This document shows, piece after piece, positions 45,688 to 54,629 of a DNA stretch of 64,000 nt (the stretch's first letter is position 1; each line of letters opens with the position of its first letter). Both the position numbers and the translations under genes were made by a program. The DNA lies in contig NZ_BAGD01000037.1 in assembly GCF_000308635.1 (NCBI RefSeq), positions 1 through 64,000 of the forward strand. The letters run 5' to 3'. The DNA is from Nocardia otitidiscaviarum NBRC 14405 (GTDB taxonomy: Bacteria > Actinomycetota > Actinomycetes > Mycobacteriales > Mycobacteriaceae). The notes under the pieces are model-generated. The model was not told the DNA's origin, did no database searches, and was given only the letters and a program-made list of their open reading frames with translations.

Positions 45688-46563
45688 ATGACGCCATCCG
45701 ATCACGGTGCGGTGACGGTATCCACCCGCGAGTACGCCGGAGTGCGTACCCGCGAACTCGCGGTCGGCGGGACGGGGCCGACCATCGTGCTGTTGCACGG
45801 CTACTGCGACAGCGCCGACACCTGGCGCGGAGTCCTGGTGCGGCTGGCGGCGGCCGGGCGGCGGGCCGTCGCGGTGGATCTGCCGGGCTTCGGCCTGGCC
45901 GATACCCGGCTGCCCGGTCCGTTGAGTCCGCAGTTCGACGTGTTCGCCGACGCGCTGGTCACGGCGCACGGACCCGTTGTGCTGGTGGGTAATTCGCTCG
46001 GCGCGGCCACCGCGGTGCGCGCCGCCGGACGCGACCGTTCGGGCCGGGTCGCCGGGGTGATGACCCTGGACGAACCGATTCTGGCCCGGCACTGGCTGGC
46101 GCGGGTGGCCCGGTGGCGGGAGTACGCGCGTCTGTTTGAGCTGGCCGCCGCGCTGCCGGTACCGGACCGGATGGTGCACTGGTTCGTGCGCCGCGGTGTC
46201 GCCCGATTCGTCTACGCGCCCGGGGTGCGCCCCGACCCGGCCTTCGTCGAGTCGGCCATCAGGTCGGTTCCGACCATGGCGGCCGCCGCCGCGCGCGGCC
46301 GTGACGCGGTACGCTACGCCCGCGAAAACCGGTTCACCCACGGCGATCTCGCGGTGACGTGTCCGGCGCTGATCGTGCACGGCGCACGCGACCGCATCAT
46401 TCCGGTCGCCGCCAGCCGCGCCCTGCACGCCCTGCTGCCGGGCAGCGAACTCGTGGTGCTGCCACACGCCGGGCACTGCCCGCAACTCGACGAGCCCGAC
46501 ACCGTGACCCGCCTGCTGCTCGGTCTGGTGGAACGGGCGCACGCGGCGGAGCGCGCCGGATGA
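45688..46563 (+). CDS. Alpha/beta hydrolase
   Basis: 291 residues from ATG 45688 with GGGAG upstream. VLLHGYCDSADTW oxyanion turn, nucleophile elbow VGNSLGAATAV, HGARDRIIP acid, and HAGHCPQLDEP catalytic His. A typical lid region lies between. It follows the beta-oxidation terminator, so it is probably a separate unit. The substrate is unknown, with an acyl ester plausible. Confidence 0.87.
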   Translation: MTPSDHGAVTVSTREYAGVRTRELAVGGTGPTIVLLHGYCDSADTWRGVLVRLAAAGRRAVAVDLPGFGLADTRLPGPLSPQFDVFADALVTAHGPVVLVGNSLGAATAVRAAGRDRSGRVAGVMTLDEPILARHWLARVARWREYARLFELAAALPVPDRMVHWFVRRGVARFVYAPGVRPDPAFVESAIRSVPTMAAAAARGRDAVRYARENRFTHGDLAVTCPALIVHGARDRIIPVAASRALHALLPGSELVVLPHAGHCPQLDEPDTVTRLLLGLVERAHAAERAG

Positions 46564-46707
46564 CCGCCCGAGTCCGTGTGGACGATTCGTCCGAATGCCT
46601 GCGCGATAGCGGCGGGCGATGAATTATCGAACCAGTGATCCGGCCGATTTCCCGGCCGAGTGGGGGATGGAGCCGGACGGTTTCCCTCATGCCGACTTGG
46701 AGGCGAG

Positions 46708-47544
46708 ATGAGTACGGCGGCGACAATCGCGGGCAAGGTCGTGGTGATTACGGGAGGAGCGCGCGGTATCGGGTACGCGACCGCGCGCACGCTCCGGGAT
46801 CTCGGGGCCCTGGTGGCCATCGGTGATGTGGACGAGGCCAAGGTGAAGGAGTCGGGTGCGGACCTGGGCCTGGAGGTCTACGGCACGCTCGACGTCACCG
46901 ACCCCGACAGCTTCACCGCATTCCTGGACGAGGTCGAGCGGCGGTTGGGCCCGCTCGACGTCCTGGTCAACAACGCCGGGATCATGCCCGCGGGCCGCTT
47001 CGCGGACGAACCGGACCGGGTCACCCGGCGCATTCTCGACATCAATGTGTACGGCGTGGTGCTGGGCAGCAAGCTCGCCGCTCAGCGCATGCTGCCGCGC
47101 GGGCGCGGCCACATCATCAATATCGCCTCCCTGGCGGGTGAAGCGCCGACCCCGGGACTGGTCACCTACTGCGCCAGCAAGGCCGCGGTACTCCAGCTCA
47201 CCGAGGCGCTGCGGCTCGAGAATCGCGATTCCGGCGTGCACTTCTCCGCCGTGGCTCCGACCTTCACCAATACCGAACTCATCGCCGGTACCCAGGGCGC
47301 GAAGGGATTGCGCAACGCGGAGCCGCGGGATATCGCCGACGCGGTCGCCGGACTCATCGCCAAACCGCGCCACCGGGTCTCGGTGACCCGCGTGGCGGGC
47401 GCACTGGTCCACCTCCAGTACTTCCTGCCCCGCACGGCCAAGGAGTTCCTGGGCCGCGCCTTCGGGCTCGAGCACGTGTTCACCGACGAGGTCGACCAGG
47501 ACGCGCGCCGCGCCTACGAACAGCGCGCCCGCGGCGAGAACTGA
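46708..47544 (+). CDS. Short-chain dehydrogenase/reductase
   Basis: 278 residues from ATG 46708 with TTGGAGG upstream. VVVITGGARGIGYATARTL, LDVLVNNAGIMPAGRF, Ser in INIASLAGEAP, and YCASKAAVLQLTEALRLE. The C-terminus runs beyond the catalytic core with FLPRTAKEFLGRAFGLEHVF, resembling SDRs that accept lipophilic alcohols. Substrate unknown. It is in line with the hydrolase gene after 144 bases. Confidence 0.88.
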   Translation: MSTAATIAGKVVVITGGARGIGYATARTLRDLGALVAIGDVDEAKVKESGADLGLEVYGTLDVTDPDSFTAFLDEVERRLGPLDVLVNNAGIMPAGRFADEPDRVTRRILDINVYGVVLGSKLAAQRMLPRGRGHIINIASLAGEAPTPGLVTYCASKAAVLQLTEALRLENRDSGVHFSAVAPTFTNTELIAGTQGAKGLRNAEPRDIADAVAGLIAKPRHRVSVTRVAGALVHLQYFLPRTAKEFLGRAFGLEHVFTDEVDQDARRAYEQRARGEN

Positions 47545-47587
47545 CCCGGGCGGCGGTCACCGCCCACGCACCCGCTCGGGGCGGCGA

Positions 47588-48448
47588 TCACACCGCGCGC
47601 AGGCGGGTGCGGCTGGCGTAGACGTGCTCGGCGATGAGGGTCGCGATCCGGTCCGGCGCTTCCAGCATGGGGACGTGGCCGACGCCGTGGATCATGATGC
47701 GGTCCGCGGTATCGGGTAGCTCCTTCAGGAAGCGGCGGGCGTAGACCCGGTTGGGGATGATGTGGTCGTGCTCGCACATCAGCAGGCGCACCGGGGTGGG
47801 TAGATCGCCAAGATGCTCGAGGCAGGGCGCGCGCAGGCCGCTGACCAGCATGGGGATCATGGCCTTGCAGTTCAAGGCCGAGGTGATGGCCGCCTCCACA
47901 CCGCGCCGGTGCGCGGCCGAGAAGTTCTTGGTGAGCAGGGCCGCGACCAGCTGGCGGATCGGCGTGCTGAACGCGACGACCTCGGGCAGGCGTTTGCCGA
48001 GCTCCACCACCGGCACCAGGGACAGGAATTTCAGACCCACCCGGATCTGCAGGCTGGACGGGGTTTGCCAGCCGCCCGCCGGAGCGATGGCGGTGAGCGT
48101 GCGGGCCCGGCCGCGCCGCGCCAGTTCGAAACCGACCCAGCCGCCCAGCGAATTCCCGGCTATATGGCAGGAGCGCCAGCCCATCTCGTCGAGCTGGTCC
48201 TCGATCCGATCGGCCAGGGCGCTGACGTCCAGGTACCAGCCGTCGAAATCCGGTCCGCCCCAATGCCCGGTGAAGGCGGGGGCGAAGACCTCGCAGTGGC
48301 CGGCCATCCGCTGTGCCACCTGCTCCCAGCAGTGCGGGGAGAGCATGAAGCCGTGCAGCAGGAGCAGCGGTTCGCCGGAACCCATGTGGAGGGCCTTCAT
48401 CGGCGCGAGCGGGGTGGTGGGCTGGGTGGTGCCTGACGTCATCGTCAT
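47588..48448 (-). CDS. Alpha/beta hydrolase
   Basis: 286 residues from ATG 48448 with GGAAGGGG upstream; ATG 48442 also fits. LLLLHGFMLSPHCWEQVA, nucleophile elbow AGNSLGGWVGFELA, MCEHDHIIP acid, and HGVGHVPMLEAP catalytic His. The substrate is unknown. It is divergent from xthA across 63 bases, so the two promoters must be close or overlapping. Confidence 0.87.
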   Translation of the reverse strand: MTMTSGTTQPTTPLAPMKALHMGSGEPLLLLHGFMLSPHCWEQVAQRMAGHCEVFAPAFTGHWGGPDFDGWYLDVSALADRIEDQLDEMGWRSCHIAGNSLGGWVGFELARRGRARTLTAIAPAGGWQTPSSLQIRVGLKFLSLVPVVELGKRLPEVVAFSTPIRQLVAALLTKNFSAAHRRGVEAAITSALNCKAMIPMLVSGLRAPCLEHLGDLPTPVRLLMCEHDHIIPNRVYARRFLKELPDTADRIMIHGVGHVPMLEAPDRIATLIAEHVYASRTRLRAV

Positions 48449-48511
48449 CACCCCTTCCTGGACCTCGATGTCCACGAGAAGAGTGGGATAGCCGCATTGT
48501 ACGGTCGTACC

Positions 48512-49327
48512 GTGGCGACAATCATCTCAACGATCAACGTCAACGGGATCCGCGCGGCCACCGGCAAGACCGGGAAGGGGATGCTCGAGTGGCTGAACGT
48601 CACCGAGGCCGACATCATCTGCCTGCAGGAGACGCGAGCAACCGAGGAGCAGACGCGTAAGGCGCTGGCTCCCGCCCTGGACGCCGGATGGTTCCTGAGC
48701 CACGCCGAACCGGGGGTGAAGGGTCGGGCGGGCGTGGGTGTGCTGTCGCGGCGGGAACCGCGGGCGGTGCGCGTCGGCATCGGCCACGACGACAACGGAA
48801 CCTGGGTTCCCAGTACCGAATTCGGTGGTACCGGCCGCTACATCGAGGTCGACTTCGATGAGGTGACCGTGGCGAGCGTGTACGTCCACACCGGCGAGGC
48901 GGATACGCCCATGCAGGACGAGAAGTACCGCTTCCTGGACGCGGTGGGCGCCCGCATGCTCGCGCACACCGGCGATTTCGTCATCTGCGGCGACTGGAAT
49001 ATCGGCCACACCGAACTCGACATCAAGAACTGGAAGGGCAACGTCAAGAACGCGGGATTCCTGCCGGGGGAGCGGGCCTGGGTGTCGAGCATGCTGGCCG
49101 CCGGATACGTGGACGTGGTGCGCGAACTGCATCCGGGCGTGCCCGGCCCCTACAGCTGGTGGTCCTACCGCGGCCGCGCCTACGACAATGACGCTGGCTG
49201 GCGAATCGATTACCACCTGGCGCGCGGTGACATCTCCGGGCGGGCCAAGCAGGCGGTGGTGGAGAAGGCGCCGACCTACGCGCTGCGCTGGTCCGACCAC
49301 GCCCCCGTCACGGTGCAGTACCGGTGA
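48512..49327 (+). CDS. xthA: Exodeoxyribonuclease III
   Basis: 271 residues from GTG 48512. EEP-fold nuclease: ISTINVNGIRAA (metal-binding Asn), IICLQETRA (Glu), Tyr/Asp region YVHTGEADTPMQDEKYRF, VICGDWNIGHTELDIKNWKGN, and WRIDYHLARG and WSDHAPV (catalytic Asp and His). It cleaves abasic sites and resects 3' ends in base-excision repair. The secreted RNase gene overlaps its stop by 4 bp. Confidence 0.92.
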   Translation: MATIISTINVNGIRAATGKTGKGMLEWLNVTEADIICLQETRATEEQTRKALAPALDAGWFLSHAEPGVKGRAGVGVLSRREPRAVRVGIGHDDNGTWVPSTEFGGTGRYIEVDFDEVTVASVYVHTGEADTPMQDEKYRFLDAVGARMLAHTGDFVICGDWNIGHTELDIKNWKGNVKNAGFLPGERAWVSSMLAAGYVDVVRELHPGVPGPYSWWSYRGRAYDNDAGWRIDYHLARGDISGRAKQAVVEKAPTYALRWSDHAPVTVQYR

Positions 49328-49860
49328 CCATCTCGCCGCGGCTGCGCGCCTGGCTGCTGCTGGGAGTCGCCCTGGTGGCGCTGGCGGTGGCGGTGCTCGG
49401 CTCGCGCGGCGGCGACTCCGACCGAGAGGCGGGCTCGCCCAACGGAACTCGCCCCGCGGCCACCTCGGCCAGCGCGGCCGACCGCGACGCGGTGCCCGCG
49501 ACCACCGCGCCGAAGCCCGGACCCGCTACCGGAACCGGCGGCACGCCGTCGACAGCGGCATCGCTGAGCCGCGTCCCCGGTGTCCCCGACCGCGCCTACC
49601 GCACCCTCGTCGAGATCGACGCGGGCCGCTGGCCGGACTCCGCCAATGCCCCCGGAACCCACGGCGGCGACACGTATTTCAACCGCTCCCGAGCCCTCCC
49701 CACCAAGGATGCCGCGGGTGCTCCGATCACCTACCGGGAGTGGGACGTCAACCCCAAACAGCGAGGCCGCGGCCGCGACGCCGAACGCATCGTCACCGGC
49801 AGCGACGGCTCCGCCTACTACACCGGCGACCACTACGACACCTTCACGAGGATGCGCTGA
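49324..49860 (+). CDS. Secreted barnase/RNase Sa-type ribonuclease
   Basis: 178 residues, GTG start overlapping the xthA stop. A membrane or signal segment covers residues 8-26, then a Ser/Thr/Ala/Pro-rich spacer to about residue 80. The C-terminal domain has the microbial RNase signature: VPDRAYRTLVEIDAGRWP, TYREWDVNP with catalytic Glu139, RDAERIVTGSDGSAYYTGDHY with Arg155 and His170. It cleaves single-stranded RNA, commonly after guanine. The barstar gene starts at its stop codon, so toxin and inhibitor are made together. Confidence 0.9.
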   Translation: MTISPRLRAWLLLGVALVALAVAVLGSRGGDSDREAGSPNGTRPAATSASAADRDAVPATTAPKPGPATGTGGTPSTAASLSRVPGVPDRAYRTLVEIDAGRWPDSANAPGTHGGDTYFNRSRALPTKDAAGAPITYREWDVNPKQRGRGRDAERIVTGSDGSAYYTGDHYDTFTRMR

Positions 49861-50582
49861 TGCCCCGGCCGATCCCGCTGTCCCGCTTCCTGTCCGCCGA
49901 CTTCGCTCGGACGGAATCGGCCGCCCCGGACCCGACGTCGGGCGTTACCGACTCGACCGCCGACTCTGCCCGCGACCCGGGTGTGACGGAGTCGGTCGGC
50001 GACGCGGCCGGGGCGTCGGGCGCGGCCGAATCGGCTGCGGCAGGGGCCGGGCGAGCCGAAAAGGCCGAGGGGACAGGCGCGGTCGAGCCGGGTCCAACCG
50101 CTCCGGTGAGGCCGATCGACCGGACCCGTACAGGCGACGCGGCAGCGCCAACGCCCGTGCTCGGCGCGCTGAATGTGAGCGCCCCCGACTTCGGCGGTGT
50201 CCGCTACGCGGTGCCGGACGGCTACACCGCACGCGAGGTGCGGGGACGCCGCATGCGCACGGTGGCCGGTGTGCTCGACGAATTCGCCGCCGCACTGCAG
50301 TTCCCGTACTACTTCGGCGGCAACCTCGACGCCTTCGACGACAGCCTGCGCGACCTGGACGACTGCCTCGCCCCCGCGCGGGGTTACGTGATCGCCGTGC
50401 GCGACGCGGACGAACTGCTCGCCGCCGAACCCGGGCAGTGGTCCTGGTTCGAATCCGCCATGACCGATGCGGCGGACTACTGGGCACGACGCGGGGTGGT
50501 CTTCAGGGTGGTGTTGCAGGGTGCCGCGCCGACCGGCTCCGCGATGGTGTCGCTGGTACTCGATACGCGAGACGACGACTGA
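49860..50582 (+). CDS. Barstar-family RNase inhibitor with N-terminal extension
   Basis: 240 residues; the ATG shares one base with the RNase stop (TGATG), a translational coupling. Residues about 1-105 are low complexity (Ala, Asp, Gly, Glu, Thr). Residues about 110-235 are a barstar domain: FAAALQFPYYFGGNLDAFDDSLRDLDDCL carries the Tyr, Asn and paired Asp positions that fill the barnase active site, then YVIAVRDADELLA. It keeps the cytoplasm safe from the RNase. Barstar itself is about 90 residues, so the extension is notable. Confidence 0.88.
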   Translation: MPRPIPLSRFLSADFARTESAAPDPTSGVTDSTADSARDPGVTESVGDAAGASGAAESAAAGAGRAEKAEGTGAVEPGPTAPVRPIDRTRTGDAAAPTPVLGALNVSAPDFGGVRYAVPDGYTAREVRGRRMRTVAGVLDEFAAALQFPYYFGGNLDAFDDSLRDLDDCLAPARGYVIAVRDADELLAAEPGQWSWFESAMTDAADYWARRGVVFRVVLQGAAPTGSAMVSLVLDTRDDD

Positions 50583-50626
50583 CTTCCTGCGCACCCGGGT
50601 AGCGCCATCGCCGAGGTCTGGATCGC

Positions 50627-50710
50627 ATGCGGCAGCGAATCCCGCGCCTGCTGTTCCTGGCCGGGGTTGGCGTGTGCTGTGTCCTGTCCGTGGAGTTGCC
50701 GGAGCCGTGA
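50627..50710 (+). CDS. Possible 27-residue membrane mini-protein
   Basis: ATG at 50627 opens MRQRIPRLLFLAGVGVCCVL, a basic start followed by a single hydrophobic helix with two cysteines, then a short acidic tail. It lies between barstar and the convergent TetR gene. No convincing ribosome site is visible, so it may be chance. Confidence 0.2.
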   Translation: MRQRIPRLLFLAGVGVCCVLSVELPEP

Positions 50711-50725
50711 GAGCCGTACCGAGGT

Positions 50726-51361
50726 TCAGCGCAGGCGCTGCGCCAGGTCCTCGGCCAGCAGCACGAATACGTCGGTGGTCTGGTCGATGAGTTCGTCGCG
50801 GGTCATGGCGAGGTCGCCTTCGGCCCAGCTGGCCAGGATCTGCACCAGGCCGCCGACCAGGTAGGTGGCGCGGAAGGCGATCGCCGGGTCGGGGTCGGCC
50901 TCGGTGAGGCCGTAGAAGTCGATGCCCTCGGCGGCGACCAGGTTCGCGAAGGTGCGGATGGTGTGCAGGGTGCGGGAGCGCAGTTCCGGGGTGGCCGCGC
51001 TGACCAGCAGCGCCACCCGGGTCTTGCGTGGGTCGTCGGCGAGCACGCCGATTCCGGCGGATACGGCGGCGTGCGCCTTGCCGTGGGTGTCGCCGGGGGC
51101 GGTGAGCAATGCGCGCAGCACCGCCGCCGCCAACTCCTCGGCGATGCCGTCGAACAGCGCGGTGAGTACGGCGTCGCGGCTGTCGAACTGTTCGTAGTAG
51201 TAGCGCTCGTTGAGTCCGGCGCGGGCGCAGAGTCCGGCGACGGTGAGCCGTTCCAGGCCCTCGCTGCCGAGGATGTCCAGGGCGGCGTCGAGCAGGGCCG
51301 CTCGGCGTCCCGCGCGTCGTTGTTCCGCGGAGACGCCACCGTAGGTTCGCTGCCCGGTCAC
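50726..51361 (-). CDS. TetR-family regulator, divergent from MpaB oxygenase
   Basis: 211 residues from GTG 51361 (VTGQRTYGGV). The open frame extends upstream through the operator region but that part is surely non-coding. HTH at about 14-60 (AALLDAALDILGSEGLERLTVAGLCARAGLNERYYYEQFDSRDAVL); helical ligand domain after it. The intergenic region holds four TCTGG/CCAGA half-sites, so it likely represses itself and the oxygenase. Confidence 0.88.
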   Translation of the reverse strand: MTGQRTYGGVSAEQRRAGRRAALLDAALDILGSEGLERLTVAGLCARAGLNERYYYEQFDSRDAVLTALFDGIAEELAAAVLRALLTAPGDTHGKAHAAVSAGIGVLADDPRKTRVALLVSAATPELRSRTLHTIRTFANLVAAEGIDFYGLTEADPDPAIAFRATYLVGGLVQILASWAEGDLAMTRDELIDQTTDVFVLLAEDLAQRLR

Positions 51362-51367
51362 GAATCG

Positions 51368-51439
51368 ATTCTGGCACGGTCGCGTTTTTGGTAGGGCTCC
51401 TTGCCAGAATCGCGATTCTGGGGGATGCTCTTGCCAGAT
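51368..51439. promoter_or_regulatory. Cluster of palindromic TetR-type half-sites
   Basis: ATTCTGGCA (51368), TGCCAGAAT (51402), ATTCTGG (51415) and TTGCCAGAT (51431). The middle pair forms the perfect 18-bp palindrome CCAGAATCGCGATTCTGG at 51404-51421. The cluster fills the gap between the divergent TetR and MpaB genes. Confidence 0.82.
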
Positions 51440-51468
51440 GGACGTGCGTCCCCTGACTGGAGGCAACG

Positions 51469-52407
51469 ATGCCCGCACGCGAGCCCGGATACTTCTCCGA
51501 CGATTCGATGATTCGCCGCGTCATGCGCAAGCGGGCGGTGGGTCTCACCTACGGCCAGCGAGCGCTGGTGATCGGCGCGGTCAATCCGCTGCTGTACGTC
51601 GGCACCGCCGAGAACACCCAGCACCGGACCACCCCCTACACCCGGCTCGCCCTGACCGGACGTCTGTTCGAGGCGGTCTTCCTGGGCAGCAAGGCCGAGG
51701 CCGACCGGGCGCTGTCGTTCACCCGCAAGCGGCACGCCCCGGTGAGCGGCGGCCTGCCGGAGGCCGCGGGGGACAAGCATCCGGCCGGAGCCCGCTACTC
51801 CGCCCGCGATCCGCATCTGATGTACATGACCATGGCGTTCACCTTCGACTCCGCCGAGGTCATGCACGATCTGCTGGTCCGCCGCCTGACCGCGACCGAG
51901 CGCGAGGGCCTCTACCAGGACTACGTGCGCTGGGGCGAACTGTTCGGCATGCCGCGTTCGGCCGCCCCCGCCGACTACCGGGAGTTCCGCCGCTCCTTCG
52001 ACGCCTACCTGGCCTCCGACGAGCTGTACCTCACCGACGAGGCCAAACTGGTCGGCTCCTATCTCATGGGGCAGCGGGTCGCCTACCCGCTGCCGCTGCC
52101 GTTCCAGTCGGCCGCGTCGGGATTCTCGCTGCTCGTGCAGGGCAGCCTGCCGCCCCGCATCCGGGAGATGTACGAGGTGAGGTGGGGCCTGCCCGAGGAG
52201 GTCGCCTTCCGCGGCCTGGCCCGGGCCGTCCGCACCGCCCATATCGCCCCGCCGCTGGTGCCCGCCCCGCTGCGCGGCCCGCTCTCCGGTCCCAGCCATC
52301 CGCTCTACCGCCTGCTCACCCGCCGGGAACAGCAGCTGGTGAACTCCGGTCGGCCCAGCATGCCGGGGGTGGATCCGCGTCCGCTGGCGGCGCGGCTCGG
52401 CGCCTGA
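51469..52407 (+). CDS. MpaB-family (DUF2236) oxygenase
   Basis: 312 residues from ATG 51469 (ACTGGAGGCAACG upstream). Matches the DUF2236/MpaB family: AVGLTYGQRALVIGAVNPLLYVGTAENTQHRTTPYTRLALTG, then DPHLMYMTMAFTFDSAEVMHDLLVRRLTATEREGLYQDYVRWGELFGMP. The family includes latex-clearing and MpaB-type oxygenases that bind haem through conserved His/Arg/Thr residues. The substrate here is unknown. Control by the divergent TetR is strongly suggested by the half-site cluster. Confidence 0.85.
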   Translation: MPAREPGYFSDDSMIRRVMRKRAVGLTYGQRALVIGAVNPLLYVGTAENTQHRTTPYTRLALTGRLFEAVFLGSKAEADRALSFTRKRHAPVSGGLPEAAGDKHPAGARYSARDPHLMYMTMAFTFDSAEVMHDLLVRRLTATEREGLYQDYVRWGELFGMPRSAAPADYREFRRSFDAYLASDELYLTDEAKLVGSYLMGQRVAYPLPLPFQSAASGFSLLVQGSLPPRIREMYEVRWGLPEEVAFRGLARAVRTAHIAPPLVPAPLRGPLSGPSHPLYRLLTRREQQLVNSGRPSMPGVDPRPLAARLGA

Positions 52408-53517
<1,110 letters not shown>

Positions 53518-53579
53518 TTCGGCCGGGTCGGCGCAGCGCCGATATCCGCCGCACCCGCGCGGGGCCGTGGCGGAGGTGA

Positions 53580-54599
53580 ATGGTGCTCGACAAGGTCAAA
53601 GCGCGAATCGAGGGGTGGATCCAGGCCCGCCCGTGGCTGGACCATATGGTGCGCGCGGGCGGCCGATATCAGCGGCAGCGCGGCGACTACTACGCGGCGG
53701 GCATTACGTATTTCACTGTGCTGTCGCTGTTTCCGCTGCTCATGGTGGGTTTCGCGGTGGCGGGCTTCGTGCTGGCCAACAATCCGGAGCTGCTCACCCA
53801 GATCCAGGAGAAGATCGTCGAGAACATTCCGGGCTCGGCGGGGGAGCAGCTCAACGACCTCATCGACCAGGCCGTCGAATCCCGCGCCGGGGTCGGCATC
53901 ATCGGCTTGGCGGCGGGCCTCTACTCCGGACTGGGGTGGGTGGCGAATCTGCGCGCGGCGCTCACCGAGCAGTGGGAGCAGAAGGCCGAGGAGCGGAACT
54001 GGTTCGTGACCAAGGGGTCCGACCTGCTCGCGCTCGTCGGTCTCGGACTCGCCTCGGTGGTGTCGCTGGGCCTGTCGGTGCTGGCGGGCAGCGGACTCGC
54101 GGGGGAACTGCTCGAAACCGTGGGCCTCGGCCATGTTCCGGGCGCGACCGCCGTGTTGACCGCACTGTCGCTGCTGCTGGCGGTGTTGGCCACCTGGGCG
54201 CTGTTCGTCTGGATCATCGCCCGCATGCCCAGACACGCGGTGACCCTGCGCAGTGCGGCCCGCGCGGCCCTCATGGCGGCGATCGCCTTCGAGATCTTCA
54301 AGCAGTTGGCCACATTCGTTCTCAAGCGGGTGGCGACCAGTCCGGCCGGCGTCGCCTTCGGTCCGATCCTCGGCTTGATGGTGTTCAGTTACATCACCGC
54401 GCGCATCATCCTGTTCGCCACCGCGTGGGCGGCCACCGCCTCGGAAAACGACGTCCCGGCGGATATCCCGGCGCCGGGACCGGTGGTCATCGAACCGCGG
54501 GTGAGCGGTCCGGGGCTCACCGCCGGGGCGGGGGCGGCCCTGTTCGGCGCGGGAGCCCTTGCCGCCGGGCTGCTGTCGACGCTGCGCCGCCGACGATGA
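53580..54599 (+). CDS. YihY/BrkB (YhjD-like) inner-membrane protein
   Basis: 339 residues from ATG 53580; GTG 53583 has better spacing to GGAGG. Six membrane helices of the YihY family: GDYYAAGITYFTVLSLFPLLMVGFAV, a soluble insert (EKIVENIPGSAGEQLNDLI), GLYSGLGWVANLRAALTEQW, and FGPILGLMVFSYITARIILFATAWAA. Family members such as E. coli YhjD have been linked to lipid or envelope functions. It lies 62 bases after trpS. Confidence 0.88.
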   Translation: MVLDKVKARIEGWIQARPWLDHMVRAGGRYQRQRGDYYAAGITYFTVLSLFPLLMVGFAVAGFVLANNPELLTQIQEKIVENIPGSAGEQLNDLIDQAVESRAGVGIIGLAAGLYSGLGWVANLRAALTEQWEQKAEERNWFVTKGSDLLALVGLGLASVVSLGLSVLAGSGLAGELLETVGLGHVPGATAVLTALSLLLAVLATWALFVWIIARMPRHAVTLRSAARAALMAAIAFEIFKQLATFVLKRVATSPAGVAFGPILGLMVFSYITARIILFATAWAATASENDVPADIPAPGPVVIEPRVSGPGLTAGAGAALFGAGALAAGLLSTLRRRR

Positions 54600-54629
54600 A
54601 GCGCCGCCTCGACCGGTGGCGGGGCGGCT

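Noticed and set aside
54600..54629. Terminator between yhjD-like and dacB genes
   Set aside because: Only a short interrupted stem can be drawn, too weak to list.
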